Of a stretch of DNA of 64,000 nucleotides, positions 26,738-38,204 are shown one piece after another. The DNA lies in the NCBI GenBank assembly GCA_963836405.1, contig CAWIJL010000018.1:1-64000 (forward strand). The letters run 5' to 3'. The position numbers and the translations under genes are program-made. Origin of the DNA: CAWIJJ01 sp963836405 (GTDB taxonomy: Bacteria; Acidobacteriota; Terriglobia; Bryobacterales; Bryobacteraceae). The stretch's first letter is position 1; every line of letters begins with the position of its first letter. The notes under the pieces are model-generated. The model was given only the letters and a program-made list of their open reading frames with translations, was not told the DNA's origin and ran no database searches.

Positions 26738-27692
26738 CAAGTGTCCTTTTCGACCAGAGCCGCGGCGAGCAGCGGGATCATGATCTCGTGATGCCCGGTG
26801 ATGGAATAACCGGCGCCGCCCGCGTGGGCGTGCGGACGTTCCACAACGTTGACGCGCGGCCGGTAGTGCTGGAGGAAATCGAAATTGGCGGTGGTGAATC
26901 CGGCCAGCGGATGGCCGAGGTTTCGCACGGCGGACACGGCTTTCAAAAAAACTTCCGGCAGCACGACGGCCGAGCCGAGGTTCAGGTACACGCCGCCGCC
27001 ATCGAGGCCGGTAAGGCAGGCGCAGAACAGCCGGAAATCGCGGTGCGAGGCGCTGCCGATGGCGGCCGCGTCGGCCGCCGGATGGGTGTGGGGGGTATCG
27101 GTTCCGATGGCCACGTGCACGGTCACCGGCGTATGCGCCCGGTAGGCGCCGAGGAGCAGGCTGAAGGGTGCGAAGCGCGGATCGGCGATCAGTTCGAGGC
27201 GGGCGCCCAAGGCTTCTCCGATGCCGAGTTCCTCGCGGTCGCCGCCCGAGATGGCGCGGTTCATTTCGCGGCCGGTCTCTTCGGCGGAACCGAAACGGCC
27301 GTCTGGCAGGACGGCTTCGACATCCTCGCTGGTGTGGCCGGCAAGGGCGATTTCGAAATCGTGAATGGGCGCCGCTCCGTTCATGGCGAAGGCCGTGACA
27401 AAACCGCGCCGCATCAGGTCCAACAGAACGGGCGCGAGGCCGCACTTGATGACATGGCCGCCGAGGCCGGCGATCACCGCCCGGCGCCGTTCGCGCGCGG
27501 TTACGATGGCATCCACGACTTTGCGAAAGGAATTTCCGGCGAGCAGGCGGGGGAAACTGTCGAGCAGTCCGGCGACGCCCGTTCCGGCGCGAAACGGCTC
27601 GGGGAAGTGGGCCGCCGTCACTTTACTGCCGCGTTCGGCCAGACTGACGGTTCGCAGCCCGGAAAGATCGAGCGGCCGTATTTCGTAGCCGC

Positions 27693-27696
<4 letters not shown>
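26737..27696 (-). CDS. Conserved protein of unknown function
   Basis: The 319-residue soluble protein has strongly ordered motifs: GLGGHVIKCGLAPVLLDLM, FAMNGAAPIHDFE, SEDVEAVLPDGRFGSAEETG, VAIGTDTPHTHPAADA, SHRDFRLFC, YLNLGSAVVLPEVFLKA and FTTANFDF. The His and Asp residues in TDTPHTHP and SHRDFR look like a metal or active site. I have seen this family in many bacteria but cannot name a function; a remote relation to deoxyhypusine synthase-like folds is a weak possibility. It overlaps uvrA by 4 bp and the CPBP protease gene by one. Confidence 0.75.
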
Positions 27697-30455
<2,759 letters not shown>

Positions 30456-30526
30456 TGTTTTTAGAGGAGAAAGGTAAACGTTATCATTGTCCCGCGTCTT
30501 GTCCCACCGGCGCAATTACGATATAA

Positions 30527-30928
30527 ATGTACCAAGTGCGAAGGTGTTCACAATGCGGCGGCGCGCGGATGAGAAGACTGCACCGCACTACGTGGGAACA
30601 CTTTTTTTACCTTGCCATTTACGAGTGCGCGGATTGCCATGCGGAAGAACCGGTTCCGCGGCGATACCAATTCCACTTAGGGCCCGCCAGCCGTTGTCCG
30701 AGATGCGGCACGTACCGCCTTTCCAAGCTGAAGGAACGGGACAAGATCGACAAAATGGCGAGCGGGGTCCTGAACCTGGCGGAGCGCCTGGCCGGCGGGA
30801 AACTGTATCATTGCTGCTTCTGCCGTCTTCAGTTTTACGACCGCCGGCAACTTGCGCCCCGGCCGCCGCGCGAAACGGAAACGAGCGCCACTACGAACCA
30901 ACAGGATACGGCCAGATCGGGTGCGTGA
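30527..30928 (+). CDS. Small double zinc-ribbon protein
   Basis: The 133-residue protein has two Cys-x-x-Cys pairs spaced for zinc ribbons: Cys7/Cys10 with Cys34/Cys37, then Cys57/Cys60 with Cys96 or 97/Cys99. Between them lie an aromatic segment (WEHFFYLAIYEC) and a helical linker (KERDKIDKMASGVLNLAERLAGG). The tail is basic and Pro/Thr-rich. I do not know the family. ATG 30527 follows an AT-rich TATAAAT directly, so no Shine-Dalgarno is seen. The 3' end overlaps the convergent SDR gene by 38 bp. Confidence 0.7.
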   Translation: MYQVRRCSQCGGARMRRLHRTTWEHFFYLAIYECADCHAEEPVPRRYQFHLGPASRCPRCGTYRLSKLKERDKIDKMASGVLNLAERLAGGKLYHCCFCRLQFYDRRQLAPRPPRETETSATTNQQDTARSGA

Positions 30929-31670
30929 AGAGCCCGCCGTCAACCCAGATGGTCTGCCCCGAAATGAACGATCCGCCCTCGCCGGCGAGGAATGCGACGG
31001 TGCGCGCGACATCGAGCGGCTGCCCTACCCTGCCGAGCGGCGTGAATTTCGCCCAGGTGCCCGCGTAGTCCTCCGATTCGAGTTTGGTGCGCTCGATTTC
31101 GATGGCGCCGGGGGCGACGCAGTTCACTGCAATCCCGTATTTTCCCAGTTCCACCGCCGCGACCTTGGTCAACATTTCGATTCCCCCTTTGCTGGCGGTA
31201 TAGCTCACCAGGTTCGGAAACGGAATCTTGTTGCAGCCGGAGCCGATGTTGACGATGCGTCCGCCGCCGTTGTCGCGCATGTGGCGGGCGGCGGCCTGCG
31301 TGCAGAGAAAGCAGCCTTTGAGGTTGGTGTCGACAACGCGGTCCCATTCGTTTTCTTCGAGGTCCAGGAGGGGCTTCCAGACCTGGGTTCCGGCGTTGTT
31401 CACGAGGATGTCAAGGCGCGAGAACCGCTTCACGACGTGGTCGAACATGCGCCGTACCTGGGCCGCATCTCCCACGTCGGCCTGGACGATGCAGGCGTCC
31501 CGGCCGATGGCGGCGATTTCGCCGGCGGTGACGTCGGCGCCGGCGCGGTCCGAATGATAGTTCACCGCGACGTTGCACCCGCATCGCGCCAATTCGAGGG
31601 CAATGCCTTTGCCGACTCCCTTGCTTGCGCCGGTCACCAGTGCAGTCTTCGATTCAAGGGGCTGAGCCAT
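30891..31670 (-). CDS. Short-chain dehydrogenase/reductase (glucose-1-dehydrogenase/FabG-like)
   Basis: ATG 31670 gives 259 residues with the classical SDR features: TGASKGVGKG for NAD(P), NNAG at the active-site edge, catalytic Ser in NIGSGC, Tyr-x-x-x-Lys in SYTASKGG, and the C-terminal SGQTIWVDGG. The NADPH-type Ser/Lys after the Gly loop suggests NADP use. Substrate is not determined; sugars or 3-oxoacyl groups are usual for this branch. It is divergent from the RluA gene by 19 bp. Confidence 0.92.
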   Translation of the reverse strand: MAQPLESKTALVTGASKGVGKGIALELARCGCNVAVNYHSDRAGADVTAGEIAAIGRDACIVQADVGDAAQVRRMFDHVVKRFSRLDILVNNAGTQVWKPLLDLEENEWDRVVDTNLKGCFLCTQAAARHMRDNGGGRIVNIGSGCNKIPFPNLVSYTASKGGIEMLTKVAAVELGKYGIAVNCVAPGAIEIERTKLESEDYAGTWAKFTPLGRVGQPLDVARTVAFLAGEGGSFISGQTIWVDGGLFTHPIWPYPVGS

Positions 31671-31689
31671 TTTCGTAGAATACAATTTC

Positions 31690-32586
31690 GTGCGCCTGTC
31701 CGCCGAACTCAGCGACGCCGGAAAGCGTCTCGACCAGTTTGTGCACGAACGCCTGCCGGCGTTCAGCCGCTCGCGGATTCAGGAATGGATCAGGCAGGGG
31801 CTGGTTCGCGTCAACAACGCGGGCCAAAAAGCTTCGTACGCGGTCCGCGCGGGCGACGGCATCGAGGTGGAGCCGGCAGCGCCAGCGCCGCTGCGAGCGA
31901 CTGCCGAGGAGATTCCGTTACGCATACTGTACGAGGACGCGGACGTGGTTGCGGTGGACAAGCCGGCGGGAATGGTGGTGCATTCGGGCGCAGGCATCCA
32001 TTCGGGCACGCTGGTGAACGCGCTGCTTCACCACTTCCAATCGCTCTCGGCGGTAGGGGGCGATCTGCGTCCGGGCATCGTGCACCGCCTGGACCGGTAT
32101 ACGAGCGGCGTGCTTCTGGTGGCCAAGAACGACGGGGCGCATCATCACCTGGCGGCGCAGTTCGCGGGAAGGCAGATTGAAAAGGTCTATCTCACGCTGG
32201 TGCACGGCAATGTGAAGCAGGACGCGGGGCGTGTGGAGCGGCCGATTGCGCGCGATCCGGTGCGGCGCGTCCGCATGACGGCGAGGCTGGCGGAGGGACG
32301 GGCGGCATGGTCCGAATACCGGGTGCGGCGGCGGTTCGCAGGCTATACGTTCCTGGAGGTGAAGATCGGCACGGGCAGAACGCACCAGATTCGCGTTCAC
32401 CTGTCGAGCATCGGCCATCCGGTGGCGGGAGACCGTCTTTACGGCGCTCCGGCCGACAGCCACGGCCGCTATTTCCTGCACGCTCACCGGATCTGTTTCC
32501 GGAGTCCGGCGAGCGGGGAACCGGTCACGGTAATTTCTCCCTTGCCGGCGGAACTGGAGGCGTGGCTGGAAACGCTTTCGGGTTAA
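31690..32586 (+). CDS. RluA-family 23S rRNA/tRNA pseudouridine synthase
   Basis: The 298-residue enzyme starts at GTG 31690 and has an N-terminal S4 RNA-binding domain (~12-60; LDQFVHERLPAFSRSRIQEWI) and the RluA catalytic core with VVAVDKPAGMVVHSG and the catalytic Asp135 in HRLDRYTSG, then GRTHQIRVHLSSIGHP. Length and layout fit RluD, which makes pseudouridines in 23S helix 69, but RluC cannot be excluded. It converges with the ROK gene with a 4-bp overlap. Confidence 0.93.
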   Translation: MRLSAELSDAGKRLDQFVHERLPAFSRSRIQEWIRQGLVRVNNAGQKASYAVRAGDGIEVEPAAPAPLRATAEEIPLRILYEDADVVAVDKPAGMVVHSGAGIHSGTLVNALLHHFQSLSAVGGDLRPGIVHRLDRYTSGVLLVAKNDGAHHHLAAQFAGRQIEKVYLTLVHGNVKQDAGRVERPIARDPVRRVRMTARLAEGRAAWSEYRVRRRFAGYTFLEVKIGTGRTHQIRVHLSSIGHPVAGDRLYGAPADSHGRYFLHAHRICFRSPASGEPVTVISPLPAELEAWLETLSG

Positions 32587-33782
32587 GCGAAGACTTCCCG
32601 GACCAAGCCGAAGTGTTTTTGCAGCACGAGCGCGACCGTGCCGCGAAGGCGGGCCATGCCGTCTTCGTAGGCCGGAACCAGGCGGGGCGGGCAGCCGCCG
32701 GGCAGCACCTGTTCCAGGACTTCGGCCTCGATCACGGGTCCGAAGCGATGCCAGGAGCGGGTCAGGTCGCCGACCAGGACGATGCGTTCCGGCGCCAGGC
32801 CGGCGACGATCATCCGCATGCCGCGTCCCAGGTAGTGGGCCATGGATTCGATGGCTTTGGCGGCGCGGGTGTCGCCCTGGTCGGCGCGGCTGAGCAGGTC
32901 GAGGAAGGTGAGGCCCCCGGGCTGCGAACCGGATTCGAAGTAGTAGCGCAGGGCGGCGCGGTTGGATGCGAAAACCTCCCAGCAGCCGCGGCTGCCGCAG
33001 CCGCAGACTGGCCCTTTGGGATCGAGCGGCACATGGCCGAATTCCCCCGCCATGCCGTTGAGCCCGCGCACCAGCTCGCCGTTGGCGAGAATGCCGGTGC
33101 CCAGGCCTTCGGAAACGGTCACGACTACCAGGTTGCGGCATTCCTCCATGTGGTCGAACCAAACGGCGGCGAGGACGCAGGCATTGGCCGCATTTTCAAG
33201 TTCGACCTCGAGGCCGGTGGCCCGGGCTATGGGGCTGCGGAGATCGACGTCGCTCCACTGAAGGTTCGGGGCGAACACGAGCCGGTCGGTACGCGGATCG
33301 AACCGGCCGGGGAGGCTGATGCCGATGCCTTCCACTTTCTTGCCGCGGCAGCCGGCGATGATCCGCTGAATGGCGTCGATCAGCCACGACAGCATCTGCC
33401 CAGGATCGGGCGTTGTCTCCATGACTTCCTTGGAGCTGAATTTCCCGTTGGCGTCGGCCAGCGCCACTGTGGTTTGTATGGGCCGGATATCGACGCCGAC
33501 GATCACGCGCTCGTCGTTCAATCGCAGAAAGGTGGGCCGGCGGCCGCGGGGGAGGCGGCCGGTCGGACCTTCGATCACCCAGTTTTCGGCAATCAACTGT
33601 TCGACGATGAGCGAGATGGTGCTGCGCTGAAGGCCGGAAACGCGCGCCAGGTCGGCGCGGGAAATGGGCTGGCGGGTACGGATCAGGTTCAGAACCAGCT
33701 TCCGGTTGATGTCCCGGACTACCTCGCTCGATGCACCCTGACTCCTTTTTCCTTCGAGCGACTGCGGGCTGCGAATGTCCGT
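32583..33782 (-). CDS. ROK-family transcriptional repressor with a non-canonical start codon
   Basis: The protein has a winged-helix DNA-binding domain (~25-75; RDINRKLVLNLIRTRQPIS, then RADLARVSGLQRSTISLIVEQL), then a ROK sugar-kinase-like domain with VGVDIRP, GEFGHVPLDP and the zinc motif CGCGSRGCWE. That is the layout of NagC/XylR repressors (about 390-400 residues; here 399). The wHTH lies upstream of the first possible ATG/GTG/TTG (TTG 33596). Between the upstream stop and 33596 no standard start exists. ACG 33782 is preceded by GGAGG with an 8-base spacing, and ATT 33776 is an alternative. It ends the corrinoid/GH67 operon and probably responds to a sugar from it. Confidence 0.88.
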   Translation of the reverse strand, partial: TDIRSPQSLEGKRSQGASSEVVRDINRKLVLNLIRTRQPISRADLARVSGLQRSTISLIVEQLIAENWVIEGPTGRLPRGRRPTFLRLNDERVIVGVDIRPIQTTVALADANGKFSSKEVMETTPDPGQMLSWLIDAIQRIIAGCRGKKVEGIGISLPGRFDPRTDRLVFAPNLQWSDVDLRSPIARATGLEVELENAANACVLAAVWFDHMEECRNLVVVTVSEGLGTGILANGELVRGLNGMAGEFGHVPLDPKGPVCGCGSRGCWEVFASNRAALRYYFESGSQPGGLTFLDLLSRADQGDTRAAKAIESMAHYLGRGMRMIVAGLAPERIVLVGDLTRSWHRFGPVIEAEVLEQVLPGGCPPRLVPAYEDGMARLRGTVALVLQKHFGLVREVFA

Positions 33783-33848
33783 CCTGGCACCCTCCTTCTT
33801 TCCGGCAAAGCCAAGTGTAACTCAGTCGGGGAAGCGAGGGAAAACCCG

Positions 33849-34178
33849 TTAGACCTCCAGGTAGATTGCGCCGTCCTCGACGGCGATGGCAACACCCGCG
33901 GCCGCGGCGGCCTCCTGCAAGGCGGCGTCCAGCATCACCACCGGGTCCGGGCTGACATCGCGCCGGCGCATGAGACCCTCGCCCTTCTTCGGGCCCACGG
34001 TGAGCAGGATCTTGAGGCCTCGCCGCTTGCAGCGCACGGGAGTGCCGTCCTCGAGCTTGGTATTCATCGGCTTGAGGTAGGCGTCCACGTAGTGCACGCC
34101 GATGCCCGACTTGTCTCCGGTCGATTCGGGCAGCTTTTCTTTCGCGGCGCTATTCAGATCGCACAGCCTGGTTTTCAT
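33849..34178 (-). CDS. Small conserved-looking protein in the corrinoid operon
   Basis: The 109-residue protein starts MKTRLCDLNSAAKEKL and has an orderly sequence: GIGVHYVDAYLKPM, DGTPVRCKRRGLKILLTVGPKKGEG, PDPVVMLDAALQEAAAAAG and AIYLEV. It has no signal peptide or membrane helix. I do not recognise the family. Its start overlaps the end of the homocysteine methyltransferase gene by 29 bp and it stops 66 bp before the repressor start, so it belongs to the operon and may serve the methyl-transfer module. Confidence 0.68.
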   Translation of the reverse strand: MKTRLCDLNSAAKEKLPESTGDKSGIGVHYVDAYLKPMNTKLEDGTPVRCKRRGLKILLTVGPKKGEGLMRRRDVSPDPVVMLDAALQEAAAAAGVAIAVEDGAIYLEV

Positions 34179-35100
34179 GCCGGTTCGCTCCTTCCCTGTT
34201 GGTGAGAAACTCGTCCATGGCGCGGCGGAAGGCGCGGATGTGATCCGGCGTGCTGCCGCAGCAGGCCCCCACCAAGTTGGCGCCGGTCTGGAGCAAGGGA
34301 ACGAGGCCGCTCACCATCTGCTCCGGAGTTTCGTCGTAGATCACTTTCAGGTTCACCAGTTTCGGCTGGCCGGCATTGGGCTGGACCATGACCGGGAGGT
34401 TGGTGACTTTCTTGTACCGTTCCACCGCCTGGCGGGCGCGGTCCATGTCCATTCCGGTGCCGCAGTTCAGGGCGACGATATCGGCGCCGTTGTCCTGCAT
34501 GAAGCGGGCGGCGCGTTCGGGATCGATGCCCATCATGGTGCGGAAAGTGGAGCCATCGAGCGTCACATCGTAGGCCATGGAGCCGATGACGCAGAGCGCG
34601 CCCGCATCCCGAGCGGCTTCGAGCCCGATGAGCAGCTCTTCGAGCGAGGTTTGGGTTTCGATGATTATGGCGTCCGCCCCGGCGTCCACCAGGGCCAGCG
34701 CCTGTTCCTCGAACGCCTCGCGGACCTGGGCTTCGGTGAAGTCGCCGTAGGGTTGCATGAGGCCGCCGAACGGGCCGATGTCGCCAATTACGTATCCATC
34801 GCGGCTGCCGAATGCGCGGCGCGCGATTTCGACTGCGGCGGCGTTGATCTCCGCCGCGCGGCCGGCGTTACCGTGACGATTGAGCATGATGCGCGATCCG
34901 CCGAAGGTGTTGGTGAGGAGGCAATCGGAACCCGCCTCGGCGTAGCGCTGCTGGATTGCGAGAACGCGGTCGGGCTGGGTGAGGTTCCATTCCTCCCCGC
35001 AATTGCCCTGCGCGAGGCCCGCGAGCATCAACTGCGTGCCCATGGCGCCGTCGCCCAGCAGCGGCTGTTCGCGGATCGCGTCCTGTAGAAGTTTCTTCAT
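34150..35100 (-). CDS. Homocysteine S-methyltransferase-family protein
   Basis: The 316-residue TIM-barrel protein matches the homocysteine-binding module of cobalamin-dependent methionine synthase and of BHMT: LGDGAMGTQLML, TNTFGGSR, DIGPFGG, and the three zinc cysteines Cys213 (LNCGTG) and Cys280-Cys281 (GACCGSTP). Unlike MetH it has no folate or cobalamin domain, so it needs an external corrinoid protein, which the operon supplies. I infer that it moves the methyl group from the corrinoid protein to homocysteine, giving methionine. ATG 35100 overlaps the upstream gene by 4 bp (ATGA). Confidence 0.9.
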   Translation of the reverse strand: MKKLLQDAIREQPLLGDGAMGTQLMLAGLAQGNCGEEWNLTQPDRVLAIQQRYAEAGSDCLLTNTFGGSRIMLNRHGNAGRAAEINAAAVEIARRAFGSRDGYVIGDIGPFGGLMQPYGDFTEAQVREAFEEQALALVDAGADAIIIETQTSLEELLIGLEAARDAGALCVIGSMAYDVTLDGSTFRTMMGIDPERAARFMQDNGADIVALNCGTGMDMDRARQAVERYKKVTNLPVMVQPNAGQPKLVNLKVIYDETPEQMVSGLVPLLQTGANLVGACCGSTPDHIRAFRRAMDEFLTNREGANRHENQAVRSE

Positions 35101-36279
35101 TGGTTTTGGCCTTGTTTCTCCATTCGGACCAGCGCGTAATGGATCGTCTCCAGCACCAGTCCCCATTTGTGATTCGCGCGCTCGGGGTCGCAATAGCATC
35201 CGGCGGGGCTGGATTGGCGGCGCCAGGAGAGCACATCGTTCAATGGGCGTCCGAGCAGCGGCTTCTCTTGCGCCACCTCGGCGGTCAGGGTGTCGCCGCG
35301 GCGTAGATACTCGCACATGAAACGGTGGCCGGCGTCCTTTTCGGCGGGAGCGCAACTCTGATCCACTATCCGGTATCCCCCGGCGCGAGGACCCAGGGTC
35401 ACGGAGTAATCGAACTCGAGGGGGCGTCCCAGGTTGCTGCAGGTGGTGCCTTCATATTTGAAGGTCGCGAGCCATGCGCCGCCGGGAAGGGGTTGCAGCC
35501 TCAGCCTCTCCTGCGACCAGCGGCGCAAGGCTTTCGGATTGACGAGGTATTGCGCTTCCGGGTCCAGCAGCGCATGGCGGCGGTAGGGCGCGCGCCGAAA
35601 CGCGCAGCGCGGCATGGCACAGCCGGCGCACGCCTGAAGCAGGTTCCCGGGCTTGTCCGCGTTGAGCTTGCGCGTGATGCCGAAGGCCGCCAGCAGCGAT
35701 TTTTTGGGGCGCAGCATGCCGGAGTCGAGCGCCTCGATGACGCCACGGCGGCTTGAGCAGGGCCAGCAAGGCGGGCTGTTCGGCCACATCCCAGTCCGCG
35801 TAGCCGGGGCTCTGGTGGGGCAGCACGGCCATGCCGGTGGACTCGGCCCAGGCGCAGAGGCGCGCGCCGGCCAGGGTCACCAGATGCTCGGCCACCGCCG
35901 ACCCCAGCGCTTCCAGAAAGAAATATTCGTCGGGCAGGTCTTCGCGCCAGTGGCGCTGCGCCTCGCGCTCGAGTTCGGGTCCGGCGCTGACGCACGCCAG
36001 GACAGCGCCGTGAGCCTCGCCTTGGCGGAATAGGTCGCGAAGCCGCGCGCCGGTAAACGCAGCGCCGTCGATGCGCACGGTATCGCCGGCGAGCTCGAGG
36101 CATTCCGCCTGCCGGGCGTAAATCCAAGGGCGGCCGTTGGCGCGGTACCAGGCCCGGGCTCGATCGGCGAGCTCGGCGGCGCGGCCTTCGGGCGTTCGTC
36201 CGCGAGGATATCCGAGAAGCCGCAGGTATTCGGCTTCGGCGACCTCCACTTGCGGCGATGTATCCAGAAACTCGATCAT
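35097..36279 (-). pseudogene. Methionine-synthase-activation-domain-like protein, frameshifted
   Basis: The upstream part reads MIEFLDTSPQVEVAEAEYLR and continues to SPGYADWDVAEQPALLALLKP. At about 35742-35752 the reading must move to the next frame to continue GVIEALDSGMLRPKKSLLAAFGITR. The combined pattern fits the vitamin-B12-dependent methionine synthase activation domain (AdoMet-binding, reactivating oxidised corrinoid). The C-terminal part adds Cys motifs (CAGCAMPRCAFRR). ATG 36279 overlaps the RACE stop (ATGA) and the last codons overlap the next gene, so the frame was once intact. The shift is a real mutation, a sequencing error, or programmed. If real, RACE must do the reactivation alone. 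Confidence 0.82.
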
Positions 36280-37916
36280 CCGGCCAACCCGTGCAAGGAT
36301 TCGATGGGCTTGAACTGGCAGCCCTCCACGAAGAAGTCGAAGAAATGCGGGTGCGTTTCGAGGCGGCAATGCTCGACGCGCCGCACCAGTTCTTCGAGCT
36401 CGCGACGTTTGCGGCGGGAAAGCAGCGCCAGCGCGGCGCCCTCGATGGCGGCATTGCCCACCTGGATGACGCGGGATGCGGGCAGGTTGGGGATGAGGCC
36501 GATGCGCCGCGAGGCATCCACTTTGAGGTGACGGCCGAAGCCGCCCGCGAGGTAAAACAGCTCCACATCGTCGAATGCGATGCCAAAGCGGTCGAACACC
36601 ACCTGGAGGCCCGCGACGTTGGCGCCTTTGGCCTGGGCGAGTTCGTTGATGTCGCTCTCGAAGAAGGCGATGCGGCGCGCGGCGTCGAGAACGATCGAGT
36701 GTTCGTCGTCTTCGAAGCGGCCCATCGGGTTCATGCGGCCGGTCCGCAGCAACTCGCTCAGCAGGTCCACCAGGCCCGAGCCGCAAATGCCCTGCGCGGG
36801 ACCGTCGCCAATCACGCCCAAACGGATCGCGCCGTCGTCGCCGATGCGCACGTCTTCGATGGCGCCATCGAGCGCCGGCATCCCGCAGGCGATCGCGCCG
36901 CCTTCGAAAGCGGGACCGGCGGGGCAGGAGGCGGCCAGAATGCGGTGGCGGTTACCCAGGATCAGCTCGGTATTGGTGCCGATGTCCATGATGGCCACCA
37001 GGCGTTCTTCGTTGGCGAGGTCCACGGCGAGCATGCAGGCGGCGGCGTCGGCACCCACGTGGCCGCTGACGACAGGCGCGCCCCATACGCGCGCCCGTGG
37101 ATGAACGGGCAGCAGCGAGCGGAGGCCGGTGGTCGCGAGGCTGGTGCTCGACCGCCTGCCCTCGGCCATCTCGATTTCGGTGATGGACCGGTAGGGAGTC
37201 TGCCCGATGGAATAGACGCTCTGGCGGAAGAACAGGTCGCGCATGGTGGAGTTGCCCACTACCACCACTTCGTAGATGGAGCGCGGATCGACGGGAAACT
37301 CCTGGATGGCGTGGCTCAGGTATCCGGCGAGCGTACGCATCAGCAGGCGCCCGCTATGCCCGGTGTCGTACTGGATGCGGGCCATGATGTCGGAGCCGCC
37401 GAAACGCTGCGGGTTCTCGAGGGACGTATCGGCCACACGCCGGCCGGTTTCGAGATCGATCAAACGCAGCACGACGGTGGTGGTTCCCAGGTCCATGGCG
37501 ATGCCGTAGATCGGGCCGTCCGAGCGTTCGATCTCTTCGCCGTCGACCAGGATGCGGCCGCCTTCGCGCGTGACGGCAGGGTCATGGTCCGGCTGTCCCG
37601 ACGCCGCCAGGTTCGACGCGCTGCATTCGATGCGCATCCGGCCGCGGCGCATGGTGTGGCAGCGGACTACGCCACCGCCGGCGGCGACAAGGGTCCGGCA
37701 GGAGAGGCGGAAGCGGCCGCCGAGGTGCCGTTCTTCGAGGGTGCGCGCGGAGAGATGCTCCATGCCCTCGGTGACCTCGACCATGCACTCGCGGCACTTG
37801 CCTTGTTTGCGGCAGGAGGTCGGCACATTCACGCCCGCGCTTTCCGCATGGTCGAAGAGCGAGGCTCCGCTTACAGCTTGTATTTCATGTTCGTCGATGG
37901 CAACCAGGACAGCCAT
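36276..37916 (-). CDS. Reductive activator of corrinoid enzymes (RACE/RamA-like)
   Basis: The 546-residue protein has an N-terminal plant-type [2Fe-2S] ferredoxin domain with Cys35, Cys41, Cys44 and Cys73, a linker, and a large ASKHA ATPase domain (DUF4445) with YGIAMDLGTTTVVL, AIMDIGTNTEL and AGGFGRHLKVD. In acetogens and methylotrophs such proteins reduce inactive Co(II) corrinoid to Co(I) at the cost of ATP. ATG 37916 sits 30 bp after the PF13769 gene. Its presence shows that a corrinoid methyltransferase cycle, not methionine synthase alone, is served here. It is cytoplasmic. Confidence 0.95.
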   Translation of the reverse strand: MAVLVAIDEHEIQAVSGASLFDHAESAGVNVPTSCRKQGKCRECMVEVTEGMEHLSARTLEERHLGGRFRLSCRTLVAAGGGVVRCHTMRRGRMRIECSASNLAASGQPDHDPAVTREGGRILVDGEEIERSDGPIYGIAMDLGTTTVVLRLIDLETGRRVADTSLENPQRFGGSDIMARIQYDTGHSGRLLMRTLAGYLSHAIQEFPVDPRSIYEVVVVGNSTMRDLFFRQSVYSIGQTPYRSITEIEMAEGRRSSTSLATTGLRSLLPVHPRARVWGAPVVSGHVGADAAACMLAVDLANEERLVAIMDIGTNTELILGNRHRILAASCPAGPAFEGGAIACGMPALDGAIEDVRIGDDGAIRLGVIGDGPAQGICGSGLVDLLSELLRTGRMNPMGRFEDDEHSIVLDAARRIAFFESDINELAQAKGANVAGLQVVFDRFGIAFDDVELFYLAGGFGRHLKVDASRRIGLIPNLPASRVIQVGNAAIEGAALALLSRRKRRELEELVRRVEHCRLETHPHFFDFFVEGCQFKPIESLHGLAG

Positions 37917-37946
37917 GGTATCGTCGCGGCGAGGGGTGCGGAGCGG

Positions 37947-38204
37947 CTACCAGCCGGCCGCGGCCTCGAGTTCGGATTGGACGGCGCGCGCCACCTCGTT
38001 CGCCGAGCCCTCGCGCTCCTCCTCTTCGCTCCAACGCCACTGGGCGAGATAGTCGTCGGAGTTCTGCAAGCCGCGGCGCGCGGCCAGGGTGTCGATGCGC
38101 TCCATGAATTTCGGGGGCATTTCGAGCGTGACCTCGTCGAGCCCGTCGTCAGCCCTGATCTGAGACGGCACTTCCTGCCAGTAGAGAATCTTGTACGTCG
38201 CCAT
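37947..38204 (-). CDS. PF13769-like 'virulence factor' small protein
   Basis: ATG 38204 gives 85 residues: MATYKILYWQEVPSQIRADDG, then LPKFMERIDTLA-like helical text and DDYLAQWRW. This matches the small family named 'virulence factor' in Pfam (PF13769), whose name does not reflect a proven role. From memory, relatives also occur beside corrinoid proteins, methyltransferases and DUF4445 activators in Alphaproteobacteria. It overlaps the corrinoid-protein gene by 56 bp. I infer a helper role in corrinoid methyl transfer. The family call is from memory. Confidence 0.75.
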   Translation of the reverse strand: MATYKILYWQEVPSQIRADDGLDEVTLEMPPKFMERIDTLAARRGLQNSDDYLAQWRWSEEEEREGSANEVARAVQSELEAAAGW

